Assembly: GCF_014648515.1 (NCBI RefSeq) | Contig: NZ_BMRG01000004.1 | Location: forward strand, 564,307 to 628,306 | Length of the DNA: 64,000 bases | From: Saccharothrix coeruleofusca | Lineage (GTDB): Bacteria > Actinomycetota > Actinomycetes > Mycobacteriales > Pseudonocardiaceae | Direction: 5' to 3' | Shown here: positions 27,597 to 36,579 of the stretch, in pieces | Layout: each line of letters opens with the position of its first letter | How positions within the stretch are numbered: the first letter of the stretch is position 1 | Translations under genes and position numbers: made by a program | Notes under the pieces: model-generated | The model's database searches: none | The model's input: only the letters and a program-made list of their open reading frames with translations | What the model was told of the DNA's origin: nothing

Positions 27597-29764
27597 GCGA
27601 ACTGGTCGGACGCGCCGTGGACCGGGTCGACGGCCGCGCCAAGGTCACCGGCGGGGCGCGCTACGCCGCGGACAACCCCGTCCCCGGCGCGCTGCAGGGG
27701 TTCCTGGTCGGCAGCACCATCGCCCGTGGGGAGATCACCGGGATCGACACGAGCGCGGCGCGGGCGCACCCCGGCGTGGTCGCCGTCTACACCCACCGCG
27801 ACATGCCGCGGCTGACGGCGCCGCCGTTCCCCTACCTCAAGGGCTTCATCCCCCTGCAGGACACCAGGATCCACCACAGCGGGCAGCCGGTGGCCCTGGT
27901 GCTGGCCGAGACGGTGGAGCAGGCGCACGAGGCCGCCGCCCTGGTCGAGGTCAGCTACCGCGCCGAACAGCCGAAGGCGGTGATCGAAGATGCGCTCGAC
28001 GAGGTCTACCTGCCCGCGCCGTTCCGCGACCGGCCCAACGAGATCGTGCGCGGCGCGGGCGAAGCCGCGCTGGCCGGGGCGGAGGTGCGCTTCGAGGCCG
28101 ACTACTCCAGCCCCACCCACCACCACAACCCGATCGAACCACATGCCACCACGGCTGTCTGGGAGGGCGACCGGCTGACGCTGCACGAGACCGCCCAGGG
28201 CGTCAACCTCACCAGGGGCACGGTGGCCGCCGCCCTGGGGCTGCCGCCGCAGAACGTGCGGGTGATCTCCCCGTACCTGGGCGGCGGCTTCGGCGCGAAG
28301 GGCCCGCTGTGGCCGCACACCATCCTCACCGCGGCGGCCGCCCGGCTGGTGGGCAGGCCGGTGAAGCTGGTGCTCAGCCGGGCGCAGATGTTCACCTCCA
28401 ACGGCCACCGCGCGCAGTTCCGCCAGAACCTGCGGCTGGGCGCGACCAGGCGCGGCGTGCTGACCGCGATCGTGGACACCAGCACCGCGCAGCTGTCCCG
28501 CACCGACGAGGCGATCTTCAACAGGAGCGACTCCGCCCACCTCCTCTACGCCTGCCCCAACGTCCACATCAGACATCGGGGTGTGCGGTTGGACGTGGCC
28601 ACCTCCAGCTACATGCGCTCCCCCGAGACGACGGCGCACTTCGGCCTGGAGACCGCGCTGGACGAGCTGAGCTACGAACTCGGCCTGGACCCGCTGGAGC
28701 TGCGGCTGCGCAACTACACCGAGGTCAACCCGGAGACCGGGCAGCGCTACACCGGCAAGCACCTCGACGCCTGCTACCGGATGGCCGCGGAGGCGTTCGG
28801 CTGGGCACGCCGCAACCCCAGGCCGGGCAGCACCAAGGACGGCGAGGAGTACGTCGGCTGGGGCATGGCCACCGAGACCCACTCGCACGGCGCCATGCCC
28901 GCCACCGCGGCGGTGAGCGTCGACGCGGAGGGGCGGGTGCTGCTGCGCATCGCCACCCAGGACATCGGCACCGGCACCTACACCGTGATCAGCCAGGTCG
29001 CCGCGGACGCGCTCGGGATGCCGCTGGACCGCATCACCGCGCGGATCGGCGACACCGCGCTGCCCGAGGCGGGCCTTTCGGCGGCCTCGGCGACGGTCGC
29101 CAGCGTCACCGGCCCGGTGCACCGCGCGGCCACCGCGGTCCGCGACGCCGTGGTGGCCAAGGCCGTGGCGGACCGCCGCTCACCGCTGTTCGGCCTGTCC
29201 CCGGAGCGGGTCGTCACCGAGCACGGCCACCTGTTCGCCGCGGACGACCGCCGCCGCCGGGACAGCTACCGGGACGTGGTCGCGCGCGGCGGGCAACCCG
29301 TCGAGGCCACCGGCAGCGTGCCGAACACACCGGGCCACAGCTTCGGCGCGGTGTTCCTGGAGGTCCGCGTGCACGCCCGGTACGGCTCGGTGCGCGTGAC
29401 CAGGGTGGTGACCGCGCACGACCTGGGCCGGGTGCTCAACCGCCGCACCGCGCGGGGGCAGGTGATCGGCGGGGTGAACTGGGGCATCGGGTACGCGCTG
29501 ATGGAGCACACGGTGCTGGACCGCCGGACGGCGCGGGTGGTCAACCCCTCCCTGTCGTCCTACCTGGTGCCGGTGTGCGCGGACGCGCCGAGCGTGGAGA
29601 CGCTGTTCGTGGACCGGCCGGACCCCGGCAGCACGGCGCTGGGGGCCAAGGGGTTCGGCGAGACCCCGATCACCGGTGTCCCGGCCGCCATCGGCAACGC
29701 CGTCTTCCACGCCACCGGCCGCCGCGTCCGCGATCTGCCCATCACCCAGGACAAGCTGCTCTGA
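27593..29764 (+). CDS. paoC: Aldehyde oxidoreductase, molybdenum cofactor-binding subunit (PaoC/YagR-like)
   Basis: 723-aa catalytic subunit of the xanthine-oxidase family, oxidising aldehydes or related substrates. Landmarks: VDGRAKVTGGARYAAD start, EPHATTAVWEGD, ISPYLGGGFGAKGPLWPHT, RSPETTAHFGLETALDELSY, QDIGTGTYTVISQVAADALG, and the base-catalyst glutamate in GAKGFGETPIT near the end. Length matches the PaoC type rather than the longer eukaryotic enzymes. It has no own signal and is carried out by the Tat signal of the small subunit. No molybdopterin-insertion chaperone (PaoD/XdhC) follows, so it must come from elsewhere. A strong terminator hairpin follows at 29788. Confidence 0.92.
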   Translation: MSELVGRAVDRVDGRAKVTGGARYAADNPVPGALQGFLVGSTIARGEITGIDTSAARAHPGVVAVYTHRDMPRLTAPPFPYLKGFIPLQDTRIHHSGQPVALVLAETVEQAHEAAALVEVSYRAEQPKAVIEDALDEVYLPAPFRDRPNEIVRGAGEAALAGAEVRFEADYSSPTHHHNPIEPHATTAVWEGDRLTLHETAQGVNLTRGTVAAALGLPPQNVRVISPYLGGGFGAKGPLWPHTILTAAAARLVGRPVKLVLSRAQMFTSNGHRAQFRQNLRLGATRRGVLTAIVDTSTAQLSRTDEAIFNRSDSAHLLYACPNVHIRHRGVRLDVATSSYMRSPETTAHFGLETALDELSYELGLDPLELRLRNYTEVNPETGQRYTGKHLDACYRMAAEAFGWARRNPRPGSTKDGEEYVGWGMATETHSHGAMPATAAVSVDAEGRVLLRIATQDIGTGTYTVISQVAADALGMPLDRITARIGDTALPEAGLSAASATVASVTGPVHRAATAVRDAVVAKAVADRRSPLFGLSPERVVTEHGHLFAADDRRRRDSYRDVVARGGQPVEATGSVPNTPGHSFGAVFLEVRVHARYGSVRVTRVVTAHDLGRVLNRRTARGQVIGGVNWGIGYALMEHTVLDRRTARVVNPSLSSYLVPVCADAPSVETLFVDRPDPGSTALGAKGFGETPITGVPAAIGNAVFHATGRRVRDLPITQDKLL

Positions 29765-29787
29765 CGCCGCGGTTGTGCGCTTGACGA

Positions 29788-29817
29788 CCGCCCCTGCGGG
29801 ATCACCCGCGGGGGCGG
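29788..29817. terminator. Bidirectional hairpin after the aldehyde oxidoreductase operon
   Basis: CCGCCCCTGCGGG (29788-29800), loop ATCA, CCCGCGGGGGCGG (29805-29817); 13 pairs with one G-U. It lies between the convergent paoC and glyoxalase-type genes. The loop contains the stop codon of the alternative reading frame that would extend the glyoxalase gene. Confidence 0.7.
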
Positions 29818-29940
29818 CGCGGCGCGTGGTCGAGGAGGGTCTCGGCGGCCGCGCGGGCGTGGCGGCCGTAGTCGGGGTCGTTGAGGACCATCGCGCGGCT
29901 CACGGCGCCGTCGGCGAGGGTGACCGGGTCGCGCGTGGCT

Positions 29941-30630
29941 TCAGGGCTGGAGCTCGGCGACAGCGGCCAGGGTGGCGGCCAGACTGGTGCGGTCGGCGGG
30001 GGTGAGCGGGATCGCGCGCAGCTCGGCGAGCACGGCCGTCGCGCGGGCCGGGTCCTCCAGGGTGAGGGCCAGTTCGGCGCGGTAGGCCAGTGCCTCCACC
30101 CGCTCCACCGCGCTCGCGTCGGCGACCCGCCGCAGGGCTCCGTCGAGGATCTTGGCGGCCTGCGCCGGGTCACCGCGGCTGTCGGCCAGCACGACGGCGT
30201 TCTCCAGCGCCTCGGCCAGCTTCCCGATCGCGGGAGGGGTGCCGGTCCCCGCCACCGGGAAGATCCGTATCCAGTTCCCGCCGGGGTCGACCACGCTGAA
30301 GCCGGACAGGCCGCCCACGTTCTTGCGTGGTCGCGGGCGGGTCATCCTCGGGATGCCCGACAGCGGAACGCGACCGTAGGCCGCGCGCAGCCCTTCGGCG
30401 AAAGCGCGGTGCAGCGCCGCGGTGTCGGGCACCTGCACGACGCAACTGCCGTAGGACTGCGCCGGGTCGAAGCCGGGCATCCCGAAGAAGTGCAGCTCCA
30501 CGTCCTCGCGACGCATCGCGAGGTACGGGTTGGGCTTGGTCTGCCGGTAGGTGCGGGTGAACCCCAGCGCCGAGTAGAACTCCAGCACCTCGTCGATCGA
30601 GGCGCAGGGCAGCAGCGGGATGACGGCCAT
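29941..30630 (-). CDS. Glyoxalase/bleomycin-resistance (VOC) protein with TPR-like tail
   Basis: 229-aa cytosolic protein. Residues 1-120 form a VOC domain (FYSALGFTRTYRQTKPNPYL, VELHFFGMPGFDP, GFSVVDPGGNWIRIFPV), the fold of glyoxalases and drug-binding bleomycin-resistance proteins. Residues 130-229 look like helical repeats (AIGKLAEALENAVVLADSRG, ALTLEDPARATAVLAELRAI). Its ATG overlaps the MarR stop by one base (TGATG), so the two form an operon under the 32-bp palindrome. A continuing coding-like stretch in another frame to 29802 suggests the C-terminus was once 40-odd residues longer. Confidence 0.8.
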   Translation of the reverse strand: MAVIPLLPCASIDEVLEFYSALGFTRTYRQTKPNPYLAMRREDVELHFFGMPGFDPAQSYGSCVVQVPDTAALHRAFAEGLRAAYGRVPLSGIPRMTRPRPRKNVGGLSGFSVVDPGGNWIRIFPVAGTGTPPAIGKLAEALENAVVLADSRGDPAQAAKILDGALRRVADASAVERVEALAYRAELALTLEDPARATAVLAELRAIPLTPADRTSLAATLAAVAELQP

Positions 30631-31079
30631 CAGCGCTCCAGCAGGTCGGCGAGGTCGCGCAGGGTGCCGCACGCCGCGCGCAGGTCGTCCAGCGGGACGC
30701 GGTCGGCGGTCTCGTTGGCCCACGCCGCTTGCGCGCGCTCGACCCGCCGCAGCGCGGAACGGCCGCGCGGGGTCAGCACCAGCAGCCGGGCGCGGCGGTC
30801 GGCGGGGTTGTCCCGGAACTCCGCCATGCCCTCGCGGACCAGGCCCACCGCCGTCTGCCGCACGGCCTGCCGGGTCAGCCCCATGGTCCGGGCCACCGCG
30901 GCCACCGTGCACGGCCCGTGGTCGACCACGCCGAGCACCTGCCAGCGCGCGCTGGTCAGGCCGGCGGGCGCGGCCAGCCGGTCCCCCGCGGCCAACAGCA
31001 GACCGTTGACCCGGAAGACCTCGACCAGCAGCTCGGTGAACTCCGCTCCACGAGCGGTCAGCGCGACCACGTGGCGCAT
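30630..31079 (-). CDS. MarR-family regulator
   Basis: 149-aa winged-helix repressor: RWQVLGVVDHGPCTVAAVAR, MGLTRQAVRQTAVGLVREGM and the wing FRDNPADRRARLLVLTPRG are typical MarR motifs. Members respond to phenolic or drug-like ligands or oxidants. A perfect 32-bp palindrome ends upstream four bases before the ATG, an ideal autoregulatory operator. It is co-translated with a VOC-family protein, so the pair probably handles a toxic small molecule. Confidence 0.9.
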   Translation of the reverse strand: MRHVVALTARGAEFTELLVEVFRVNGLLLAAGDRLAAPAGLTSARWQVLGVVDHGPCTVAAVARTMGLTRQAVRQTAVGLVREGMAEFRDNPADRRARLLVLTPRGRSALRRVERAQAAWANETADRVPLDDLRAACGTLRDLADLLER

Positions 31080-31082
31080 ACT

Positions 31083-31114
31083 GCCCGCTTTGACAAGTAC
31101 TTGTCAAAGCGGGC
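31083..31114. promoter_or_regulatory. Perfect 32-bp palindrome upstream of marR
   Basis: Bases 31083-31114 read identically on both strands; the centre is TTGACAAGTACTTGTCAA flanked by GCCCGCT/AGCGGGC. MarR dimers bind 16-20-bp palindromes of this TTGnnAAnnnnTTnnCAA form. It lies in the 44-base gap between the TrpB2 stop and the MarR start, so it may also terminate trpB2 transcription. Confidence 0.75.
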
Positions 31115-31123
31115 CGACTCCGA

Positions 31124-32488
31124 TCAGCCGCGTCCGGGGCGGGGCAGCGCGGCCAGCGCGGCCGCCACGCCCGCCCGGTCGTAGGGCGCGTCGTGCAGCG
31201 CGCCGGACAGGTGCGCCTCGTAGGCCGACAGGTCGAAGTGGCCGAAGCCGGACAGCCCGAACAGGATCGTCTCCGCGCGACCTTCCTCCTTGCAGCGCAA
31301 CGCCTCCCGGATGGCGGCCTCGACGGCGTGGGCGGACTCCGGGGCGGGCACCAGGCCCTCGGCGCGGGCGAACGCCACGCCCGCGGCGAAGCAGGCGGAC
31401 TGCTCCAGCGCGACCGCCTCCACCAGCCCCGCCTCCACCGCGGCGCTGACCAGCGGTGCCATCCCGTGGTAGCGCAGGCCGCCCGCGTGCAGCGGTGGCG
31501 GCACGTAGGAGTGCCCCAGGGTGTGCATCCGCAGCAGCGGGGTCAGCCCGGCGGCGTCGCCGAAGTCCAGCGCCAGCCTGCCCCTGCTCAGGGTCGGGCA
31601 CGCCGCGGGCTCGGCCGCGACCACGCGCACCCTCGGCCCGCCCGCGAACCCGGCGCCCAGGAACGGGAAGGCCAGCCCGCCCAGGTTGCTGCCGCCGCCC
31701 GCGCACCCGACCACCACGTCCGGGTAGTCGTCGGCCAGCGCCATCTGCGCGATGGCCTCCTGCCCGATCACCGTCTGGTGCAGCAGCACGTGGTTGAGCA
31801 CGCTGCCCGGCGCGTAGTTGGTCAGCGGGTCGGCCATCGCCAGCTCCACCGCCTCGGAGACCGCGATGCCCAGGCTGCCCGCGCAGTCGGGGTCTTCGGC
31901 CAGCACCCGCCTGCCCGCCTCGGTCTCCTCGCTGGGGCTGGCCACGCACCGCCCGCCGTAGGTCTGCATCAGCAGCCTGCGGTGGGGCTTCTGGTGGTAG
32001 CTGACCTTGACCATGTAGACCTGCACCTGCAGGTCGAACAGCGCGCCCGCGAACGACAGCGACGAGCCCCACTGGCCCGCGCCGGTCTCGGTGGCCAGCC
32101 GCCGCGCCCCCGCCTCCTTGTTGTAGTGAGCCTGCGCGACGGCGGTGTTCGGCTTGTGGCTGCCGACCGGACTGACGCCCTCGTACTTGTAGTAGAGGCG
32201 GGCCGGGGTGTCCAGGGAGCGCTCCAGCCCGCGCGCCCGGAACAGCGGCGAGGGCCGCCACAGCGCGTACAGCCGCCGCACCGGTTCGGGGATCTCCACC
32301 TCGCGCTCACCGGTCAGCTCCTGCTCGGCCAGCGCGCGGGGCATGATCGGCACCAGGTCCTCGACGGTCACCGGCCGCCCGGTGCCGGGGTGCAGGTGCG
32401 ACGGCGCGTCCGCCAGGTCGGCGCGCAGGTTGTACCAGGTGGTGGGGATGTCGTCCTCGGCGAGCAGGTACTTGGTGCGCTCGGTCAT
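31124..32488 (-). CDS. TrpB2-type tryptophan synthase beta chain-like enzyme
   Basis: 454-aa PLP enzyme of the stand-alone TrpB2 branch, longer than housekeeping TrpB. PLP lysine in GVSPVGSHKPNTAVA, phosphate-binding GCAGGGSNLGGLAFP, and the TrpB2-type start (YLLAEDDIPTTWYNL). It should make tryptophan from indole and serine or act on related amino acids (substrate range of TrpB2 is only partly known). GGAGGG before ATG 32488. No trpA, trpC or other tryptophan genes are adjacent. Confidence 0.88.
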   Translation of the reverse strand: MTERTKYLLAEDDIPTTWYNLRADLADAPSHLHPGTGRPVTVEDLVPIMPRALAEQELTGEREVEIPEPVRRLYALWRPSPLFRARGLERSLDTPARLYYKYEGVSPVGSHKPNTAVAQAHYNKEAGARRLATETGAGQWGSSLSFAGALFDLQVQVYMVKVSYHQKPHRRLLMQTYGGRCVASPSEETEAGRRVLAEDPDCAGSLGIAVSEAVELAMADPLTNYAPGSVLNHVLLHQTVIGQEAIAQMALADDYPDVVVGCAGGGSNLGGLAFPFLGAGFAGGPRVRVVAAEPAACPTLSRGRLALDFGDAAGLTPLLRMHTLGHSYVPPPLHAGGLRYHGMAPLVSAAVEAGLVEAVALEQSACFAAGVAFARAEGLVPAPESAHAVEAAIREALRCKEEGRAETILFGLSGFGHFDLSAYEAHLSGALHDAPYDRAGVAAALAALPRPGRG

Positions 32489-32647
32489 TCAGCCCTCCGG
32501 TGGTGGGTCGGACGCGCTACGCAGCGTCACAAGCGGTGCCCCGTTCCGGCTAGCCCGGTGAACGCACGGGTGGGCGGGCGTTGTCCGGAATGCGAAAGCG
32601 GTGCTGCCCGGTAGCTTGTGATCCACGCGCCACAGGTGGGGGGTGCC

Positions 32648-33613
32648 ATGACCAGCACGCGGGCCGTGTCGGACTTCGAGACCACCGATCCCGAGGCCGG
32701 GCACGCCTTCCTCACCACCGCGTACGGGACGGGGATGCGCATCCGCTGGCGCAGCCGCGCGGGCTGGCGGTTGCGCCACCAGCGCGTGGACGCCGGGGCG
32801 TTCCGCCTGGAGTCGACGTCCCAGTCGACGCACCTGGTCCTCACCGTGGACCCGCAGCGCGCCCACGTCGTCTGCCGGAGCACCACCTCGCGGCTGGTCC
32901 GCCGCTGCGGCGCGGACGAGGGCAGGCACGGACCAGGGGAGGTGTTCCTGGCCAACCGCGCCGGGTCGCCGCACACCGCGCGGTGGCTGCCCGGCGGCCT
33001 GGAGGTGTGCGTGCTGGACCCGGACCTGCTGGCCGGGGTGGCCGCCACCGCTCCGGCACGCCACCCGGCGCCCCTGCGCTTCACGCGCTTCGAACCGGTC
33101 ACCCCGGCCGGTGCGCGGTTGTGGTCCTCCGCCCGGCGCTACGTGGCCGGGCTGCTGGCCGACCCGGCCACGGCGGCCCAACCCCTGCTCGTGGCCAACG
33201 CCGCCCACCTGCTGGCCACGGTCACCCTGGCCGTCTTCCCCAACACCGCGCTCACCGACCCCACGGCCCAGGAGCGCCGGGACGCCACTCCCACTGCGTT
33301 GCGCCGCGCGGTGGCGTTCATCGAGGACAACGCCGCGCGGGACATCGACGTGGCCGCCATCGCCGCGGCGGCCAACGTCGGCATCCGGGCGGTGCAGCTG
33401 GCGTTCCGCAGGCACCTGGGCACCACGCCGACGGCCTACCTGAGGCGCGTGCGGCTCGACCTGGCGCACCGCGAGCTGCTGAGCACCGATCCGCGCGACG
33501 GCACGGTGTCCGCCATCGCCGCGCGGTGGGGGTTCGCCAGCCACAGCCGGTTCACCGCGCACTACCGCGCGGCGTACGGGGTGCCGCCCAGCCGCACCCT
33601 GGCCCTCAGGTGA
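32648..33613 (+). CDS. AraC-family transcriptional regulator
   Basis: 321-aa regulator. N-terminal AraC-binding-domain-like region (about residues 1-185, TTAYGTGMRIRWRSRAGWRL) and C-terminal double HTH (DIDVAAIAAAANVGIRAVQL, FRRHLGTTPTAYLRRVRLDL, VSAIAARWGFASHSRFTAHY). ATG 32648 is preceded by a G-rich ribosome site. It is divergent from the TrpB2 gene (159 bases between starts), a possible target. Confidence 0.88.
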   Translation: MTSTRAVSDFETTDPEAGHAFLTTAYGTGMRIRWRSRAGWRLRHQRVDAGAFRLESTSQSTHLVLTVDPQRAHVVCRSTTSRLVRRCGADEGRHGPGEVFLANRAGSPHTARWLPGGLEVCVLDPDLLAGVAATAPARHPAPLRFTRFEPVTPAGARLWSSARRYVAGLLADPATAAQPLLVANAAHLLATVTLAVFPNTALTDPTAQERRDATPTALRRAVAFIEDNAARDIDVAAIAAAANVGIRAVQLAFRRHLGTTPTAYLRRVRLDLAHRELLSTDPRDGTVSAIAARWGFASHSRFTAHYRAAYGVPPSRTLALR

Positions 33614-33628
33614 GCCGACGCGCCCCGC

Positions 33629-35044
33629 TCAGCCCAGCTTGCCGCCGAGCAGGGCGCCGGTCAGCGACCGCCGCTCGTCGGTCATCGACCGCGTCAGCTC
33701 GAGCAGCTCGTCACCCACCACCGGCGTCCCGTCGCCACCCGCGCGCACCGCCTCCAGCACGGCCCGGCGCAGCAGCTCCTTGATGAACGACGCCGTCACG
33801 CCCTCGGTCGCCTCCACCACCGGGGCCAGGTCGGCGCGCAGGTCGACGCCGCGGCCGTAGAGCCGCAGCAGCCGCAGCCTGCCGTCGGCATCCGGGCGCG
33901 GCACCTCCACCGCCAGGTCCACCCGGCCCGGTCGGTCGGCCAACGCGCCCTCCAGCTCGTCGGCCCGGTTGGTGGTGAGCACGAAGGTCACGTCCGCGTC
34001 GGCGCCCACCCCGTCCATCGCGTCGAGCAGGGCGAACAGCAGGGGGTTGCCGCCGTGGGACCGCGCGCGGTCCATGGCTACCAGGTCGACGTCCTCGACC
34101 ACCAGCATCGACGGCTGCAACCGCCGGGCCAGCGCCACGGCCTGGTTGATCAGCCGCATGGCGGGGCCGGTCAGCAGGATCACCGCGCACCCCGGCAGCC
34201 TGCTCATCAGGTACCGCACGGTGTGCGTCTTGCCGGTTCCGGGCGGACCGTGCAGCAGCAGGCCCCGCTTGAGGTGCTGCCCTGCCGCCCGCAGCCGCTC
34301 CGCGTGCTCGGCGACGCCCACCACGTGGTGCTCGATCGACTCCAGCACGCCCTCCGGCAGCACCACGTCGTCGGGCCCCAGCACGGGGCGCGGCAGGAAG
34401 GTGAGCAGCTCGTTGCCCCGGTGCTCGCTCACCCCGAAGGCCAGCACCTGGCCGCGGAACGCGTCGTGCAGGCGCATCAGCCGCTCGATCTCGGTGCCGA
34501 CCGCGCGAGCGGTGGCCCGGTCCGCGGCGATGACCTCCAGCCTGCACGCGGGCGCCCCGTACTCGTTGTAGCCCTGCACACCGACCAGCACCGGTGTGCC
34601 GTCCGGCGCGCGGGTGGGCGCCATCCCGAGCTGGACCACCTCGACGCTCTCGTCCGGTCCGACCGCCGCGGTGGCGTAGTCGGCCGCGCCCAGGCCGTGC
34701 GTCCGCTGGTAGCGGGCGGCGACGATCATGCCCACCAGGTCCTCGCGACCGCGCTGCTGGCCGCTGAGCCCGAACCACTCCGCCTCGGGCGTGTGGGCGG
34801 CGAGGTAGGCGTTCACCCCGCGTTGCAGGTTGACGTGCTCCCAGACCTCGAACTTGCTGACCACCGACAGCACCTCGGTGATATCGCAGCCCAGGTGCCC
34901 GCACACCTTGGCGACCAGCGGCGCGGCGACGCCGTCCTGGTCGACGATGGCAGCGGCCTGTTCCACCAACCCGCGCAGGCTCGCGGCCAGCGCCCTGGCA
35001 TCCGCCGCGGTGAGTCCCGCGGCGCCTTCCCCCGATTCAGTCAT
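33629..35044 (-). CDS. AAA+ family ATPase
   Basis: 471-aa protein with a single C-terminal AAA module (about residues 215-420): Walker A LHGPPGTGKTHTV, Walker B SMLVVEDVDLVAMDR, sensor 1 VTFVLTTNRADELE and an arginine-rich DRPGRVDLAVEVPRPD. The first 210 residues are an N-terminal domain I do not recognise; it probably picks the substrate. Resembles general protein-remodelling AAA ATPases of actinomycetes. ATG 35044 has GAGGA upstream; ATG 35053 would place it too close. Neighbours give no pathway. Confidence 0.85.
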   Translation of the reverse strand: MTESGEGAAGLTAADARALAASLRGLVEQAAAIVDQDGVAAPLVAKVCGHLGCDITEVLSVVSKFEVWEHVNLQRGVNAYLAAHTPEAEWFGLSGQQRGREDLVGMIVAARYQRTHGLGAADYATAAVGPDESVEVVQLGMAPTRAPDGTPVLVGVQGYNEYGAPACRLEVIAADRATARAVGTEIERLMRLHDAFRGQVLAFGVSEHRGNELLTFLPRPVLGPDDVVLPEGVLESIEHHVVGVAEHAERLRAAGQHLKRGLLLHGPPGTGKTHTVRYLMSRLPGCAVILLTGPAMRLINQAVALARRLQPSMLVVEDVDLVAMDRARSHGGNPLLFALLDAMDGVGADADVTFVLTTNRADELEGALADRPGRVDLAVEVPRPDADGRLRLLRLYGRGVDLRADLAPVVEATEGVTASFIKELLRRAVLEAVRAGGDGTPVVGDELLELTRSMTDERRSLTGALLGGKLG

Positions 35045-35119
35045 CCGGCCCATCCTCGCGCACCCTGCGGCACGCCGTCCGCAATACGGCGAAGGACGCC
35101 GGAAGCGGTGAGCCCAGCG

Positions 35120-36469
35120 CTACGAGGAACGCCTCGGCCGACCCGCGCCCACGCACTCCGGGCGCACCGCGCGGCCGTGCGCGCGTCGCCGCGCCTCGCT
35201 CACCTGGTCGGTCCGCTCCTCCTCCGCGACCAGCTGCTGGGCGAAGACCCGCAGCAGGTCGTGCATCGCGTAGCGGTCGCCTTCGGCGGCTTCCAGCAGG
35301 CAGGCGTCCACCAGCTCCTCCAGCGCGTCCGCCGCCGGCCCGGTGTCCACGCCCGCCAGCGCGGCGGCCAGCTCGACGTCCACGTTCCGGGTGGGCGCGA
35401 GGCCGAGCCCGCGGAACACCAGCGCGGCGTCGGGGTCGAGCCGCCGGTAGGAGGACGCGAACTGCTCGGCCAACCGCAGATCGCCCGCGGTCAGCGCGGT
35501 CAGCCTGCGGCGGGGGTCACGCAGCCGGTCCGCCAGGTGCGCGATCGACCAGCGCGGCCTGCTGACCAGGCGGTTGCCCGCGATGCGCACGGCCAGCGGC
35601 AGGTGGCCGCACAGCCGCACCACCTCGACGGCCGCCTCGGGTTCGGCGGCGACCCGCTCGCCGCCCGCGATCGACCGCAGCAGCTCCAGCGCGGCATCCT
35701 CGGGCAGTGCGCCCAACCCGATCCGGGTGACCCGCTCCAGCCCGGCCAGCGTCCGCCTGCTGGTGAGCAGCACCAGGCGACCGGCCCCGGCCGCCAGCAC
35801 CGGGCGGACCTGCGCCTCGTCGGCCACGTCGTCCAGCACCAGCAGCAGCCGCCTGCCGCGCAACGCCGAGCGGACCAGGTCGACCCGGTCCTCCGGGTGC
35901 GCGGGCAGCTCCGCGCCCAGCACCCGCAGCACCCGGTCCAACACCTCGTTCGGCGAGGTCGGGCGCTCGGTGGAGCCTGCCATGTCGACCAGCAGCCCGC
36001 CGTCGGGGAACCGGGTCTGGACCAGGTGCCCGGCCTGGACCGCGGTGCTGGTCTTGCCCGCGCCGGGCGGACCGTGCAGCACGGCCGTGTCGGCGGCGGT
36101 GCGGCCCAGCCCGGTCAGCACCGCCAGCTCCGCCTCGCGGCCCGCGAAGTCGGCGGTCGGCATCGGCAGGGACGGGGCCACGCCCCCCGCTCGCGGCCTG
36201 CTCCTGGCCGCCACCCGGCCCTCCCTGGTCGCGCGCAGGAACTCCGCGCGCTCGTCGCCGCGCAGGCCCAGCGCGCTGGCCAGCGCCTCCCCCGTGCGCC
36301 GCTGCGGCCAGCGCGCCCGACCGCCCTCCACGTCGCTGATCGCCCGGACGCTGACCCCGGACAGCTCGCTGAGCTGCTCCTGGGTCAGCCCGGCCCGCCT
36401 GCGGTAGGTGCTCAGCAGCGACCCCAGAGCGGGTCCGGGGGTGTCGGCGCGCGCCACGTCCATCCACAC
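35120..36469 (-). CDS. XRE-HTH + NB-ARC (STAND) regulator
   Basis: About 449-aa protein: N-terminal XRE HTH (LLSTYRRRAGLTQEQLSELS, VSVRAISDVEGGRARWPQ) then an NB-ARC NTPase (P-loop AVLHGPPGAGKTSTAVQ, Walker B RRLLLVLDDVADEA, GHLPLAVRIAGNRL GLPL-like motif, MHDLLRVFAQQL). It lacks the usual long TPR sensor at the end, so it is shorter than typical regulators of this kind. GTG 36469 is favoured since GGGAG lies nine bases upstream; TTG 36472 and ATG 36463/36490 are in-frame alternatives. It lies downstream of the AfsR-like gene, perhaps co-transcribed. Confidence 0.8.
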   Translation of the reverse strand: MWMDVARADTPGPALGSLLSTYRRRAGLTQEQLSELSGVSVRAISDVEGGRARWPQRRTGEALASALGLRGDERAEFLRATREGRVAARSRPRAGGVAPSLPMPTADFAGREAELAVLTGLGRTAADTAVLHGPPGAGKTSTAVQAGHLVQTRFPDGGLLVDMAGSTERPTSPNEVLDRVLRVLGAELPAHPEDRVDLVRSALRGRRLLLVLDDVADEAQVRPVLAAGAGRLVLLTSRRTLAGLERVTRIGLGALPEDAALELLRSIAGGERVAAEPEAAVEVVRLCGHLPLAVRIAGNRLVSRPRWSIAHLADRLRDPRRRLTALTAGDLRLAEQFASSYRRLDPDAALVFRGLGLAPTRNVDVELAAALAGVDTGPAADALEELVDACLLEAAEGDRYAMHDLLRVFAQQLVAEEERTDQVSEARRRAHGRAVRPECVGAGRPRRSS

Positions 36470-36579
36470 CAAGGCGTTCTCCCTCGCCATCCGGTACGAG
36501 TGGCCCGCGCGAACCCCCAGCGCCGCGCGGTCGGGCCCGACGCTAGGCAACCGAAGTGCGTGATTTGTGAACGACGCCT

